Assembly (NCBI GenBank): GCA_963729215.1
Contig: CAVSND010000030.1
Coordinates: 189,797 to 253,796 of the forward strand
Direction: 5' to 3'
DNA: 64,000 nucleotides
DNA from: CAVQJU01 sp963729215
GTDB taxonomy: Bacteria > Acidobacteriota > Vicinamibacteria > Vicinamibacterales > CAVVIG01
The stretch's first letter is position 1. The number at the start of each line of letters is the position of its first letter. The notes beneath the pieces are model-generated. The model searched no databases. It had not been told where the DNA came from and saw only the letters and a list, made by a program, of their open reading frames with translations. Below are positions 45,213 through 54,172 of this stretch, one piece after another. The translations under genes and the position numbers were made by a program.

Positions 45213-46541
45213 TTGCCAGACACCGCCGCCGCCAAAACCACCGAGCCAGTCGCGCCCGCCGAAGCCGTCGTGGCCGACGCCCGGCCGTCCACCACGTTCG
45301 GACGCGGCCTGCGGCGCATGCTGGCGGCGTTCATGTACCGGGATTTCCGCGTCCAGTGGATTGGCGCCTGCAGTTCGGCCATCGGGACGTGGATGCAGAT
45401 CGTCGCGCAGAACTGGCTGGTCCTCTCGCTGACCCACTCGCCGTTCTACCTCGGCCTCGACGCATTCCTGCAGCAGCTCCCGATCATCCTGTTCACGCTC
45501 ATCGGCGGCGTCTTCGCCGATCGCTACGACCGCCGCAAGACACTGATGGCGTCGCAGTACATTCAGATGGCCACGTCGGGCACGCTCGCCCTCCTGATGT
45601 ACTTCCACGTCGTGCAGGTCTGGCACATCATGGGGCTGTCGTTCATCACGGGCCTTGCGCAATCGTTCGGCGGCCCGGCGTATCAATCGCTGCTGCCCTC
45701 GCTCGTCGACAAGAAAGATCTGCCGAACGCCGTCGCGCTCAACTCCATCCAGTTCAACCTGGCCCGGGTACTGGGACCGCTCCTGTTCGCTGCCACGCTC
45801 GCCGCGTTCATCAAGGGGGGATACAGCGAGCCGCAGGCCATGAACGCGGCCTTTGCCCTCAATGCCCTGTCGTTCCTCATCGTCATCGGCACGCTGATGT
45901 CGCTGCACGTGAAGCACGTTCCGACGGTGCACACCAAACGCATGCGCGACGAGCTGCAGGGCGGCCTCCACTACGTGCGTCACCACAGCAGCCTCGTGGC
46001 CCTCATCGTCCTCGCTGCGGCGACGACCTTTCTCGGGTTTGCGATCCTGACCTTTCTGCCCGTGTTCGCCCAGAGCATCTTCAAGGGCGACGCCAGCCAG
46101 TACGCCCGCCTGATGGCGTTTTCCGGCGCCGGCTCCATCGTCGGCGCGCTCGTCGTGGCGTGGCTCGGGAAATTCCCCCGCATGGGGCTGACCGCTCTGC
46201 TGATGCAGGCGGTCTACGGCATCCTGATTCTGGCGTTCGCCACGTCTCGCGTACTCTGGCTGAGCGAGATCCTGCTCTTCTTCACCGGCGCGGCGTTGAT
46301 GATGGTGTTCTCGACCGTCACATCGCTCGTCCAACTCATCGCGCCCAACGAGATGCGCGGACGCGTGATGAGCATCTACATGGTGGCGTTCCGCGGCGGC
46401 ATGCCGCTCGGCAGCCTCGCCAGCGGGTACTTCGCCACACTCATCGGCACGCCGATGATCATCAGCATCAACGGCGTGCTCCTGGTGCTCGTCGCGGCGT
46501 ACTTCCTGCTGATTCGCAGCCATGGCGTCAGGGAAGCCTAG
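45213..46541 (+). CDS. MFS exporter (EntS/MFS_3-like)
   Basis: A 442-residue, 12-helix transporter. Signature pieces are YRDFRVQWIGACSSAIGTWMQIVAQNWLV, GGVFADRYDRRKTLMASQ (loop 2-3 motif), LPNAVALNSIQFNLARVLGPLL and APNEMRGRVMSIYMVAFRGGMPLGS. This subfamily includes EntS-type siderophore exporters and many uncharacterised drug exporters. It starts at TTG 45213 after a 30-residue Ala-rich cytoplasmic tail. Divergent from the SOS operon; no obvious link. Confidence 0.9.
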   Translation: MPDTAAAKTTEPVAPAEAVVADARPSTTFGRGLRRMLAAFMYRDFRVQWIGACSSAIGTWMQIVAQNWLVLSLTHSPFYLGLDAFLQQLPIILFTLIGGVFADRYDRRKTLMASQYIQMATSGTLALLMYFHVVQVWHIMGLSFITGLAQSFGGPAYQSLLPSLVDKKDLPNAVALNSIQFNLARVLGPLLFAATLAAFIKGGYSEPQAMNAAFALNALSFLIVIGTLMSLHVKHVPTVHTKRMRDELQGGLHYVRHHSSLVALIVLAAATTFLGFAILTFLPVFAQSIFKGDASQYARLMAFSGAGSIVGALVVAWLGKFPRMGLTALLMQAVYGILILAFATSRVLWLSEILLFFTGAALMMVFSTVTSLVQLIAPNEMRGRVMSIYMVAFRGGMPLGSLASGYFATLIGTPMIISINGVLLVLVAAYFLLIRSHGVREA

Positions 46542-46592
46542 AAGAAAGTCGGAAGTAGCAAAGTTCGAAGTTGAAAGTACGGTGCGACCGCT

Positions 46593-47375
46593 GTGGCGCT
46601 TGCCGTGTTCGGCACGGGTGTCCTGGCCGCGCAGCCGCCGGCTGACGACGTCGCCGGACGCGAGCAGCAGCGCATCGAGGCCGTGCGAACGGGCGGCGAT
46701 CTCGAGCGCTTCTACTCGCCCGCTTACAGGGGGATCACGGCGGCAGGACAACCCGAGTCACGAGCACAAATCCAGCACACGCCGAACACGAACGCCGCCA
46801 GGCGTTACGACGCGGCCGTGGAACTGCACGGCGACACCGCGATCGTGACGGGTATTGAAGGCAACAGCGAAACGGGCGATCGCGATCGCATCCTGCGCAT
46901 CTGGACGAAGGACAACGGCGTCTGGACGATCGTCGCGGCCCAGACGACATGGATCGGCAACCGGACCGGCGCCGCGCCGCCGTCCGGGCCGCTGCCGAAC
47001 ACGCCCGGCGCGCCGGCCTTCGAGCCACGCACGCCCGTTGAGGAAGCCCTCTGGAAATCACAGGACGCCCTCATGCGCTCGTTCTCCGAGGCCGACCCTG
47101 CCTCCTATCGCCTGTACTCCACGGAGCAGTCGCTCCGCATGACGACCAGCGGCGACGCGATCGCACGCGATCAGTGGCTGGATACAATCGGCAAACGGCA
47201 GAAGGGCCCGCTGGCAGTCGTGGACGAGGTGCGCCTCGCGACCTATGGCGACGTCGGCATCGTCACGCTCCGCGGCCACGAAGCCAACCCGACGCGCCAG
47301 AGCTGGATCTATTTACGGCAGGACGGCACCTGGAAATTGCACTTCAGGTTCACTACGGTCATACGACAACAATAA
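46593..47375 (+). CDS. Secreted protein with two NTF2/SnoaL-like (DUF4440-type) domains
   Basis: A 260-residue protein. The N-terminus (GTG 46593) looks like the second half of a signal peptide (LAVFGTGVLAAQP), so the true start may be slightly upstream, obscured by an AAGTTCGAAGTTGAAAGT repeat at 46545-46580. Two tandem cone-shaped domains follow: first REQQRIEAVRTGGDLERFYSPAYRG...DKDNGVWTIVAAQTTWIG-like, then WKSQDALMRSFSEADPASYRLY...LRQDGTWKLHFRFTTVI. Family members are catalytic or ligand-binding and very diverse; function unknown. Confidence 0.7.
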   Translation: MALAVFGTGVLAAQPPADDVAGREQQRIEAVRTGGDLERFYSPAYRGITAAGQPESRAQIQHTPNTNAARRYDAAVELHGDTAIVTGIEGNSETGDRDRILRIWTKDNGVWTIVAAQTTWIGNRTGAAPPSGPLPNTPGAPAFEPRTPVEEALWKSQDALMRSFSEADPASYRLYSTEQSLRMTTSGDAIARDQWLDTIGKRQKGPLAVVDEVRLATYGDVGIVTLRGHEANPTRQSWIYLRQDGTWKLHFRFTTVIRQQ

Positions 47376-47472
47376 ATCTGGTCATCTAGTCATCTGGTCA
47401 TCGTTGTTCCAATGATCGGATTGACCAATCGCTCAACGATGACCAGATGACCAGATGATTAAATGACCAGAT
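47376..47472. repeat. 8-bp-unit inverted array, left of DUF190 gene
   Basis: Units GGTCATCT/AGTCATCT on one side and GACCAGAT on the other, arms about 30-38 bp, around a central sequence with ATGATCGGATTGACC. It begins at the stop of the preceding gene and ends 1 bp from the DUF190 stop. A second copy lies at 47811-47919. Confidence 0.9.
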
Positions 47473-47473
47473 G

Positions 47474-47809
47474 TTATCGGCCGGGCCGGTACAGAATCAC
47501 CTCGGCTCGTTCGAGTGTAATCAGACCATCGCCGACCATCTGTTCGAGATCCGGAATGAACGCCTCGATCTTATCGGGCGCGTCCACGATCTCGACGACG
47601 ATCGGCAGGTCCTGTGACAGTTCGAGCAGCTTGGCGGTGTGAATGCGGCTGTGGGCGCCAAACCCCATGAAGCCCTTGATGACGGTCGCGCCCGCCAGTC
47701 CGCGCTTGCGCGCCTCGAGGACAATCGCTTCGTAGAGCGGCTTCCCGTGCGAACGGTCCGCTTCCCCGATGAAGATCCGCAGGAGTTTGCCTTCGGTCGG
47801 TATCGACAT
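47474..47809 (-). CDS. DUF190 (PII-like) protein
   Basis: A 111-residue DUF190 protein: GKLLRIFIGEADRSHGKPLYEAIVLEARKRGLAGATVIKG, FGAHSRIHTAKLLELS, LPIVVEIVDAPDKIEAFIP. The fold is PII-like. DUF190 genes commonly sit beside crcB fluoride channels, as here, suggesting a role with CrcB. There is no Shine-Dalgarno sequence in front of the ATG: the satellite array begins 2 bp upstream. The gene is flanked on both sides by copies of the same array. Confidence 0.92.
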   Translation of the reverse strand: MSIPTEGKLLRIFIGEADRSHGKPLYEAIVLEARKRGLAGATVIKGFMGFGAHSRIHTAKLLELSQDLPIVVEIVDAPDKIEAFIPDLEQMVGDGLITLERAEVILYRPGR

Positions 47810-47810
47810 A

Positions 47811-47919
47811 AATCATCTAGTCATTTAGTCATTTGGTCATCTGGTCATTTGGTCATCGTTGATCAATTGGGCAATCTGATCAATGAACCAAGATGACCAG
47901 ATGACTAAATGACCAGATT
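47811..47919. repeat. 8-bp-unit inverted array, right of DUF190 gene
   Basis: Left arm of TCATCTAG/TCATTTGG/TCATCTGG units, centre GTTGATCAATTGGGCAATCTGATCAATGAACC, right arm of GACCAGAT/GACTAAAT units. Same family as 47376-47472. Confidence 0.9.
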
Positions 47920-47928
47920 CGCCGAGCA

Positions 47929-48304
47929 CTAGCGAGCGACAGCGAAGCCGATCGCGAGGCCCGCGAGTCCCGCGACGACCTGGCCGACGATGTTGACCGC
48001 GGCGGGAAGAAACTGGCCGTCGCGGAGGAGCGCGAAGCTCTCGAAAGCGTACGACGAAAACGTCGTGAAGCCGCCGAGAAAGCCCACGAGCAGGAACGCT
48101 CTGGCTGCCGGCGTCAGCGCCACGCGCTGCTCGGCCGCGCCGGCGATCACGCCGAAGACGAGGCAGCCAAGAAGGTTGACGGCGAAGGTGCCGAGCGGAA
48201 ACAGCGTCCCCGACGCACGCAGCACGAAGGTGGACAACGCGTAGCGAGCCACGGAGCCGAAGCGCGCCGCCAAGAGCCACGAGCAGGAGATTCAGAGGAT
48301 TCAC
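47929..48304 (-). CDS. crcB: Fluoride channel CrcB (Fluc), one frameshift near the start
   Basis: The GTG at 48304 begins MNPLNLLLVALGGA. Near 48262, in a GGCGGCGCGC tract, the frame slips by one base and continues RFGSVARYALSTFVL. The rest is a standard four-helix Fluc subunit: GTFAVNLLGCLVFGVIAG, the diagnostic GFLGGFTTFSSYAFE, and a final helix IVGQVVAGLAGLAIGF. Dimers export fluoride. The upstream gap to the divergent permease is only 23 bp, too short for a fluoride riboswitch. Confidence 0.9.
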
Positions 48305-48327
48305 GCTAGAATAACGGCTTCCGCATT

Positions 48328-49026
48328 ATGCCAGTACTCGAAATCATCACCAGCTCCGGGCTCGGCTCCCTGCTCGGGATGCGGCACGCGCTCGAACCCG
48401 ATCACCTGACGGCCGTGTCGACGCTCGTCACCGGCGAACGCAGCGGTTACCGCGCGGCCATGCTCGGCGCGTTCTGGGGACTGGGACACACGCTGTCGCT
48501 CGTCGTCGTCGGCGCCCTGCTCGTTGTGCTGCGTGCCGAAATGCCCGCGCGCGTCTCGGACCTCTTCGAGCTGTTCGTCGCGGTCATGCTGGTCGGACTC
48601 GGCCTGCGTGCGGTGCATCTGGCCGTGCGGCAGGGCTCCGTCGGCCCGGCGCGCGAGCATCATCACGGGCGGCTCGTCCACAATCACGCCGGCGCGACGC
48701 CGCACGTGCACGTCGGCAAGTGGACACTCGCGCGGCGCCCGCTCCTGGTCGGCGCGGTGCACGGCCTGGCCGGCAGCGGCGCCCTCACGGCGCTTGTGCT
48801 CGCCACGCTGTCCTCGACGACGGCCCGGATCACGTACATGGCCCTTTTCGGACTCGGATCGACACTCGGCATGGCGGCGTTGTCAGGGCTGCTCGGCTGG
48901 CCGCTCGCGCGGCTGGGCGCAAACCAGCGGCTTGTCCGGGCAATGTCGCTGGCCGTCGGCTGCGTGTCGATCGCGCTCGGCCTCTTCTGGGGCTACCCGC
49001 TCACATCACGGTTGCTGATCAACTAG
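48328..49026 (+). CDS. UreH/NicO-type nickel or cobalt permease
   Basis: A 232-residue, six-helix membrane protein with the metal motif in LLGMRHALEPDHLTAV (HxxxxDH) and a His-rich cytoplasmic loop (EHHHGRLVHNHAGATPHVHVGKW). A second motif is GAVHGLAGSGALTALVL. These features place it among UreH/HupE/NicO-like nickel-cobalt transporters. No urease or hydrogenase genes are in the window, so the user of the metal is unknown. Divergent from crcB. Confidence 0.85.
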   Translation: MPVLEIITSSGLGSLLGMRHALEPDHLTAVSTLVTGERSGYRAAMLGAFWGLGHTLSLVVVGALLVVLRAEMPARVSDLFELFVAVMLVGLGLRAVHLAVRQGSVGPAREHHHGRLVHNHAGATPHVHVGKWTLARRPLLVGAVHGLAGSGALTALVLATLSSTTARITYMALFGLGSTLGMAALSGLLGWPLARLGANQRLVRAMSLAVGCVSIALGLFWGYPLTSRLLIN

Positions 49027-49473
49027 CTACTTGACGGTCACGGTCCAAGTGACCGGCGCGGACACCGGGTTGAAACAAACGACATCGTCGCACGCCTGGT
49101 AATTCAACACGCCTGCCACCGTCACGCGCTCGCCGGGTTTAAGCGACGCGCCCAGCGTCACGGTGTGCTCGAGGCGGAACGGCACGCTGAACACCGGGAC
49201 GTGCTCCTTCAGCGGCTCGAAGTACCAGTCCTGCGCTTTCGGGTAGGTCAGTTTCCCGGCCTTGATGCCCGCACGGGGCGTAATCGCCAGGGCGATCGGC
49301 AGGTAATCCTTCGCCCCTGGTGCGTAGACGTGGACCTTCGGATCGGGAATCACGTCGACGAACAACCTGATCGTCGCCCCTGGGCGCGCTTCGCCTGCGC
49401 TCGCACTCGTCGCCATCGTGATGTGGGGCGTGACGCCGGCCAGAAGTGCCGTCAGAAGGGTGATGAGGAGCAT
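49027..49473 (-). CDS. DsbD-alpha-like periplasmic domain protein
   Basis: A 148-residue secreted protein: signal LLITLLTALLAGVTP, then an immunoglobulin-like domain with PDPKVHVYAPGAKDYLPI, WYFEPLKEHVPVFSVPF and LNYQACDDVVCFNPVSAPVTW. The paired cysteines in YQACDDVVC are the redox pair of DsbD N-terminal domains. The membrane and thioredoxin parts of DsbD are absent, so it may receive electrons from another protein. Tail-to-tail with the nickel permease (stop codons abut). Confidence 0.8.
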   Translation of the reverse strand: MLLITLLTALLAGVTPHITMATSASAGEARPGATIRLFVDVIPDPKVHVYAPGAKDYLPIALAITPRAGIKAGKLTYPKAQDWYFEPLKEHVPVFSVPFRLEHTVTLGASLKPGERVTVAGVLNYQACDDVVCFNPVSAPVTWTVTVK

Positions 49474-49486
49474 CTGTGAATTATAG

Positions 49487-49559
49487 GGGCTCGTGGCTCG
49501 GTGAGACAGAGACCCGGCTTTCGATCCCGTTCGAGCCACGAGGCACGAGCCACCAGCCT
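49487..49559. repeat. GCTCGTG inverted array
   Basis: GGCTCGTGGCTCGGTG on the left and CGAGCCACGAGGCACGAGCC on the right, around a loop of about 30 bp. Occupies most of the gap before the response-regulator gene. A further direct run is at 53117-53150. Confidence 0.85.
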
Positions 49560-49575
49560 CCACTAGAATGTTCCC

Positions 49576-50277
49576 GTGACGCGAGTGCTCGTTGTCGAAG
49601 ACGATCCGGATATCGCGCAGCTGCTCGTGCACTATCTCGGCAAGGCTGGATTTGCCGCCGAGACGGTGTCCGGCGGGCGCGACGCGCTCGGGGCCATCAC
49701 GGCCAGGCCGCCCGATCTGCTGGTCCTCGACCTGATGCTGCCGCAGGTGGACGGTCTCGAAATCTGCCGGATCATACGGTCGAACGACGCGACGGCCGAT
49801 CTGCCGATCATCATGCTGACGGCGCGGGCCGAGGAGTCGGACCGGATCGTCGGACTTGAACTGGGCGCCGACGACTACCTCGCAAAACCGTTCAGCCCGA
49901 ACGAGCTCGTCGCCCGGGTCCGCGCGCTGCTGCGCCGGGCGAAGCGCTCGTCGCCGCAGAAAAGCCCCACGGTCGCGTACGGGCCCATCGTGGTGGACGC
50001 CGGTCAGCACACGGTATCAGTCGAGGGCTCGGACGTCTCGCTCACCGCCAAGGAGTTTCTGCTCCTCGAATACCTGCTGCAGCATCGCGGGCGCGTCCTG
50101 TCGCGCGATCTGCTGTTGACCGATGTCTGGGGTTACCGCTACACGGGCGGCACGCGGACGGTGGACGTCCACGTCCGCCGGCTGCGCGAAAAACTCCCCC
50201 TGCTCGCGACGGCCCTGGTGACCGTGAAGCAGTTCGGGTACAAGCTGCTCGAGAGTCCAAACCAGATCGGTGAATAA
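49576..50277 (+). CDS. phoB: PhoB-type response regulator
   Basis: A 233-residue OmpR/PhoB-family regulator. The receiver domain has acidic pocket VVEDDPD, phosphoacceptor Asp52 in LLVLDLMLP, Thr in IIMLTAR and Lys in DYLAKPFSP. The C-terminal winged helix contains LTAKEFLLLEYLLQHRGRVLSRDLLLTDVWG and RTVDVHVRRLREKL. The PhoB assignment rests on the adjacent PhoR-like kinase, Pit, DUF47 protein and Pho-box-like repeats. It starts at GTG 49576. Confidence 0.88.
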   Translation: MTRVLVVEDDPDIAQLLVHYLGKAGFAAETVSGGRDALGAITARPPDLLVLDLMLPQVDGLEICRIIRSNDATADLPIIMLTARAEESDRIVGLELGADDYLAKPFSPNELVARVRALLRRAKRSSPQKSPTVAYGPIVVDAGQHTVSVEGSDVSLTAKEFLLLEYLLQHRGRVLSRDLLLTDVWGYRYTGGTRTVDVHVRRLREKLPLLATALVTVKQFGYKLLESPNQIGE

Positions 50278-50286
50278 AGTCCCGAC

Positions 50287-52053
50287 GTGACGTTCCAGAT
50301 CAAGATCTTCTCGGCGGCGACGGCGGCGGCGGCGATCGGGCTGGCGGTCGCCGGGGCGGCGTTCGCCACCAGCACGGCACGCCGGACTGACGCGGCGATC
50401 GAGCAGACGCTCACCTCGGAAGCACGGCTCGCCGCCGACCTCCTGGCCCGCGGGCCCGCGACGACTGCCGTGGCGGATCTCGACGCCGAGGCCGACCGCA
50501 TCGGCGAGCTCGTCGGCGCCCGTGTGACATTCATTGCCGCCGACGGACGCGTCGTCGGCGATTCCGCGGAAACGCTCGACGGCGTCGCGCAGATGGAAAA
50601 TCACGCGTCGCGCCCGGAGGTCGTCGAGGCCCGGCAGCACGGCCTCGGCAAGGGCCGGCGTCACAGCGACACGCTCAACATCGACATGCTGTACGTGGCG
50701 GTTCCGGTCGCCCACCCGTCGATCGGATTCGTCCGCGTCGCGCTGCCGCTGACGGACATCCGTCAGCAGTTCCGCGCGATCCTGGCGGCGATCGCCCTCG
50801 CGCTCGGCCTGGCGCTGGCGGGAGCCGCGGCCATCAGCTGGGTGTTTTCCTCGCGCATCGGGCAGCGCGTACGCGCAATCGCCGGTGTCGCGCGCCGCTA
50901 CGGCGGCGGCGATCTGTCGCCGTCCGGCCTCGACTACGGCGACGATGAGCTCGGCACGGTGGCACGTGCGCTCGACGACTCCGTCCAGTTAGTCGGGAGG
51001 CAGCTCGCCGAACAGGCGCGGGATCACGCGCGCATGGAGGCGATCCTCGCCGGCATGATCGAAGGCGTCATCGTCGTCGACCCGCAGGGACGGCTGCAGC
51101 TGGCCAACGAGGCCGCGAGACGGATGCTGCGCCTCGACGACCTGTCGCTCGGGCGCCACTATGTCGAATCGATCCGGCACCCGGCCGTCGCGGAGCTGGT
51201 GGCCGCGGCGCTGGCGGGACGGTCCTCCGACGCGCTGCAGCTGTCGCCGCCGCGCGACCCCTCGCGCACCATCATGGCGCGGGCGACGCCGGCGGCCGGC
51301 GGCGGCGCCCACGGCGCGGTGCTCGTGCTCCACGACATCACGGATCTCCGGCGCGCGGATCAGATCCGGCGCGATTTCGTCGCGAACGTCTCGCACGAGC
51401 TGCGCACGCCGCTGACGGCGATCCGCGGATATGTCGAAGCGTTGACCGACACCGAGACCACAGCCGAGCAGAGCCGGACATTCCTGGGCATCATTGCCAG
51501 GCATTCGGAGCGAATGGAGCGGCTGGTCAAGGACCTGCTGCGGCTGGCACGGCTCGACGCCGGGCAGGAGACGCTGGACATCATCTCGTGCGACACGCGG
51601 AATCTCGTGCAGGGGGTGATGGCCGACATGACTTCGGCGGCCGATTCGCGCCACCAGCGGATCGACGTCTCCGTCGGACCCGGCGCCGAGACGCTGCTCG
51701 GCGATCCCGCCAAGCTGCACGACGCATTGCGGAACCTCGTGGCCAACGCGATCACGTATTCGCCTGAAGGGACGACCGTACTGATCGAGGCCTCGCGCGT
51801 CGTAGCTCCGGGAGCCAAACGCGCGCTCGAGCTCTCGGTTTCTGACCAGGGGCCGGGCATCCCCGAGGACGATCTCTCGCGGGTATTCGAGCGGTTCTAT
51901 CGCGTGGACAAGTCGCGCGCCCGCGATCCCGGCGGCACCGGCCTCGGGCTGGCCATCGTGAAGCACCTGGTCGAGATCCACGGCGGCACCGTCCGCGCCG
52001 AGAACCGCCCCGAAGCCGGGACGCGCGTGACGATTACCCTACCGCTCGCGTGA
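50287..52053 (+). CDS. phoR: PhoR-type sensor histidine kinase
   Basis: A 588-residue membrane kinase: TM1 at about residues 10-30, a periplasmic domain, TM2 (ILAAIALALGLALAGAAAIS), HAMP, a PAS domain (MEAILAGMIEGVIVVDPQGRLQLANEAA), HisKA with DFVANVSHELRTPLTAIRG (phospho-His), and a HATPase with GGTGLGLAIVKHLVEIHGG. The layout is that of PhoR. Start GTG 50287, 9 bp after the regulator stop, so the two form an operon. The 3' end overlaps the convergent gene by 15 bp. Confidence 0.9.
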   Translation: MTFQIKIFSAATAAAAIGLAVAGAAFATSTARRTDAAIEQTLTSEARLAADLLARGPATTAVADLDAEADRIGELVGARVTFIAADGRVVGDSAETLDGVAQMENHASRPEVVEARQHGLGKGRRHSDTLNIDMLYVAVPVAHPSIGFVRVALPLTDIRQQFRAILAAIALALGLALAGAAAISWVFSSRIGQRVRAIAGVARRYGGGDLSPSGLDYGDDELGTVARALDDSVQLVGRQLAEQARDHARMEAILAGMIEGVIVVDPQGRLQLANEAARRMLRLDDLSLGRHYVESIRHPAVAELVAAALAGRSSDALQLSPPRDPSRTIMARATPAAGGGAHGAVLVLHDITDLRRADQIRRDFVANVSHELRTPLTAIRGYVEALTDTETTAEQSRTFLGIIARHSERMERLVKDLLRLARLDAGQETLDIISCDTRNLVQGVMADMTSAADSRHQRIDVSVGPGAETLLGDPAKLHDALRNLVANAITYSPEGTTVLIEASRVVAPGAKRALELSVSDQGPGIPEDDLSRVFERFYRVDKSRARDPGGTGLGLAIVKHLVEIHGGTVRAENRPEAGTRVTITLPLA

Positions 52054-53049
52054 CAAGGCTTTCTCGTCGGCGCGCGCGCCGCTCAGGATGTTGAACATCG
52101 CGTAGTTGCCTTCGTGGCAGGCATACTCGGGCACCTGCACCTGCCGCGGGTCTTTCCTCAAGTCGAGCGACGCCGTCCATGGCCTGGCAAACGTCGTCGG
52201 GTCCTCGACCGTCAGCTCGTAGTGCACGGTGTTCGCATCCGTGCGCCTGAACCGCTCGATCACGTGCAGGTTTGTCGTCGCCCCGCGGTAGCCGGCATTC
52301 TTCGAGAAATTGGTGACATCGACGACGAGCGTGTCGCCTTCCCAGTGCCCCCGCGAGTCGCCGAAATACGAGCGGATCGATGGCGATAAATGGGGCCGGT
52401 TGTCGACCGGGATCACGCGCGCGTCGTGAATCATCTCGTAGCGAATCGAGACATAGCCGGGCCCCTGGACGATCTGCGATGTGTTGTCGTAGATCGTCGG
52501 GAAGATCACGTGGGGAAACCCGCGGGTGATACACCGATCGTACTTGTCGAGATCCTCCGGGCCCGCGAACAGGATGCCTTCCGGCGTGCGCGCGGCCGCG
52601 GCGGCGCCCCGGCGCCGCGCATCCTCGTTCAGGAACGGAATTCGCCCGTCGGGCGGATCGATGACGAGCGACGTGCGCCGCGACGGCCGTCCGCGCTCGA
52701 TCCAGTGCGCGGGCGGTCCGGTTCCGCCGGCGGGACCGCCCTGCGCGTTCTGCCGCGGCGCGACGACCTGCTCGCGGTCCGCCTCCTCCTGCCGCTCGGC
52801 CTGCGTCTGGCGCTGCGCGAACTCCTCGGCCGTCACGAACTGCCGATCGCCGAACTGCGGCGGCCGCTCGAACGGCACGCCCAGTTCGTCGTCTGTCGTG
52901 AACAGGCCGGAGATATCGGGATCGCCCCAGGCTGTTCGCAGACTGCTCGACGCTCGTGCGGGAGCCTGACCCGCCAGCGGCGCCGGCGCCGACCACACCG
53001 CCGCAACGACGATCACCAGCCCGAGGGCTGAGATTACGGAGGGCTTCAT
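52039..53049 (-). CDS. Conserved secreted protein, second paralogue of the 28.8-29.7 kb gene
   Basis: A 336-residue protein. The signal peptide (VIVVAAVWSAPAPLAGQA) is followed by the same landmarks as its paralogue: RTAWGDPDISGLFTTDDE, GVPFERPPQF, VIDPPDGRIPFLNEDA, RCITRGFPHVIFPTIYDN, IVQGPGYVSIRYEMIHDARVIP, RGHWEGDTLVVDVTNFSK and EYACHEGNYAMFNILSGARADE. It differs by a Gln/Glu-rich insert around residues 75-105. Function unknown. Here it sits convergent to the PhoR-like kinase. Confidence 0.85.
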   Translation of the reverse strand: MKPSVISALGLVIVVAAVWSAPAPLAGQAPARASSSLRTAWGDPDISGLFTTDDELGVPFERPPQFGDRQFVTAEEFAQRQTQAERQEEADREQVVAPRQNAQGGPAGGTGPPAHWIERGRPSRRTSLVIDPPDGRIPFLNEDARRRGAAAAARTPEGILFAGPEDLDKYDRCITRGFPHVIFPTIYDNTSQIVQGPGYVSIRYEMIHDARVIPVDNRPHLSPSIRSYFGDSRGHWEGDTLVVDVTNFSKNAGYRGATTNLHVIERFRRTDANTVHYELTVEDPTTFARPWTASLDLRKDPRQVQVPEYACHEGNYAMFNILSGARADEKALSRER

Positions 53050-53161
53050 GGGAAGAGTGTAAGGTCAAAAGAAGAAGGCGGAGCGCAAAATGTAGGACGG
53101 GGAAACACGCCGAATTCTCGTGTGCTCGTGGCTCGTGGCTCGGTTCAGGCTGCAGCAGTTG

Positions 53162-54166
53162 CTAGCGGGCGCCGATGGCGTGCAGCAACAAGTAAGTGCC
53201 GGCGCCGATCGCGCCCGCCGCCGGAATCGTGAGCAGCCACGCCCACACGATCCGGGTGGCGATTCCCCAGCGCACGGCCGAGAGCCGCCTGGTCGAGCCG
53301 ACGCCGACGATGGCGCCGGTGATCGCGTGGGTCGTGCTCACGGGGATGCTGAAGTGGGTGGCGATCATGAGCGCGACTGCGGCGCCGGTTTCCGCTGCAA
53401 AGCCCCCGACCGGCTGGAGCTTGGTGATCTTCGAACCCATCGTGTGGATGATCCGCCAGCCACCGGCCAGCGTCCCGAGGCCGATCGCCGCGTACGCGGA
53501 CATCTGGACCCATAGTGGAACGTGAAAGGTCGAGATGTAACCCGAGCTGAAGAGCACGGCGGCGATGATGCCCGCCGTCTTCTGCGCGTCGTTGCCGCCG
53601 TGGTTGAGGCTGAAGAACGCCGCCGACAGCAGCTGCAGGCGCCGGAACCAGTGATCGACGCGCCCCGGCGGCATGTAGCGCAGCAGCCAATAGATCGCGA
53701 TCATCAGCGAGTAGCCGACGATCAGGCCGATGAACGGCGACACGACGATGAAGGCCAGTGTCTTGTTCCAGGCCGTGCACTCGACGCAGAAGATCGCCGC
53801 CAGGCCGCCTTTCGCGATCGCGGCCCCCGCATAGCCGCCGATCAGCGCGTGCGACGAGCTCGTCGGCAGCGCCAGCCACCAGGTCAGCAGGCTCCACGCG
53901 ATGGCGCCGATCAGGCCGGCACAGATCACCGCCAGCGTGACAATCCTGATGTCGACCGTGCCCTTGCCTATCGTCTGCGCGACGCCGGTGCCGAAGACGA
54001 ACGCAGCGACGAAGTTGAAGAACGCCGCCCACACGACGGCCTTGCCGGGCGTCAGCACGCGCGTCGACACCACCGTCGCGATCGAGTTGGCGGCGTCGTG
54101 AAAACCGTTGATGTAGTCGAAGGTGAGCGCGATGAGAACGAGGCCGGCGACGGACCAGAAGAGCAT
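53162..54166 (-). CDS. pit: Low-affinity inorganic phosphate transporter, PiT family
   Basis: A 334-residue, about 10-helix permease with the duplicated PiT signatures: ALTFDYINGFHDAANSIATVV near the N-terminus and NHGGNDAQKTAGII in the middle. GGYAGAAIAKGG and FSIPVSTTHAITGAIVGVGS match the inverted-repeat core. It moves phosphate or metal-phosphate with protons or sodium. A DUF47 protein gene lies 6 bp upstream on the same strand, the standard pit-DUF47 pairing. Confidence 0.95.
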   Translation of the reverse strand: MLFWSVAGLVLIALTFDYINGFHDAANSIATVVSTRVLTPGKAVVWAAFFNFVAAFVFGTGVAQTIGKGTVDIRIVTLAVICAGLIGAIAWSLLTWWLALPTSSSHALIGGYAGAAIAKGGLAAIFCVECTAWNKTLAFIVVSPFIGLIVGYSLMIAIYWLLRYMPPGRVDHWFRRLQLLSAAFFSLNHGGNDAQKTAGIIAAVLFSSGYISTFHVPLWVQMSAYAAIGLGTLAGGWRIIHTMGSKITKLQPVGGFAAETGAAVALMIATHFSIPVSTTHAITGAIVGVGSTRRLSAVRWGIATRIVWAWLLTIPAAGAIGAGTYLLLHAIGAR

Positions 54167-54172
54167 CGGCGC

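Noticed and set aside
48300..48330. Fluoride riboswitch upstream of crcB
   Set aside because: The divergent gap is only 23 bp, too short for the aptamer.
39835..49559. CRISPR array
   Set aside because: The GCTCGTG and GACCAGAT arrays have 7-8-bp units without unique spacers of constant length, and no cas genes are near.
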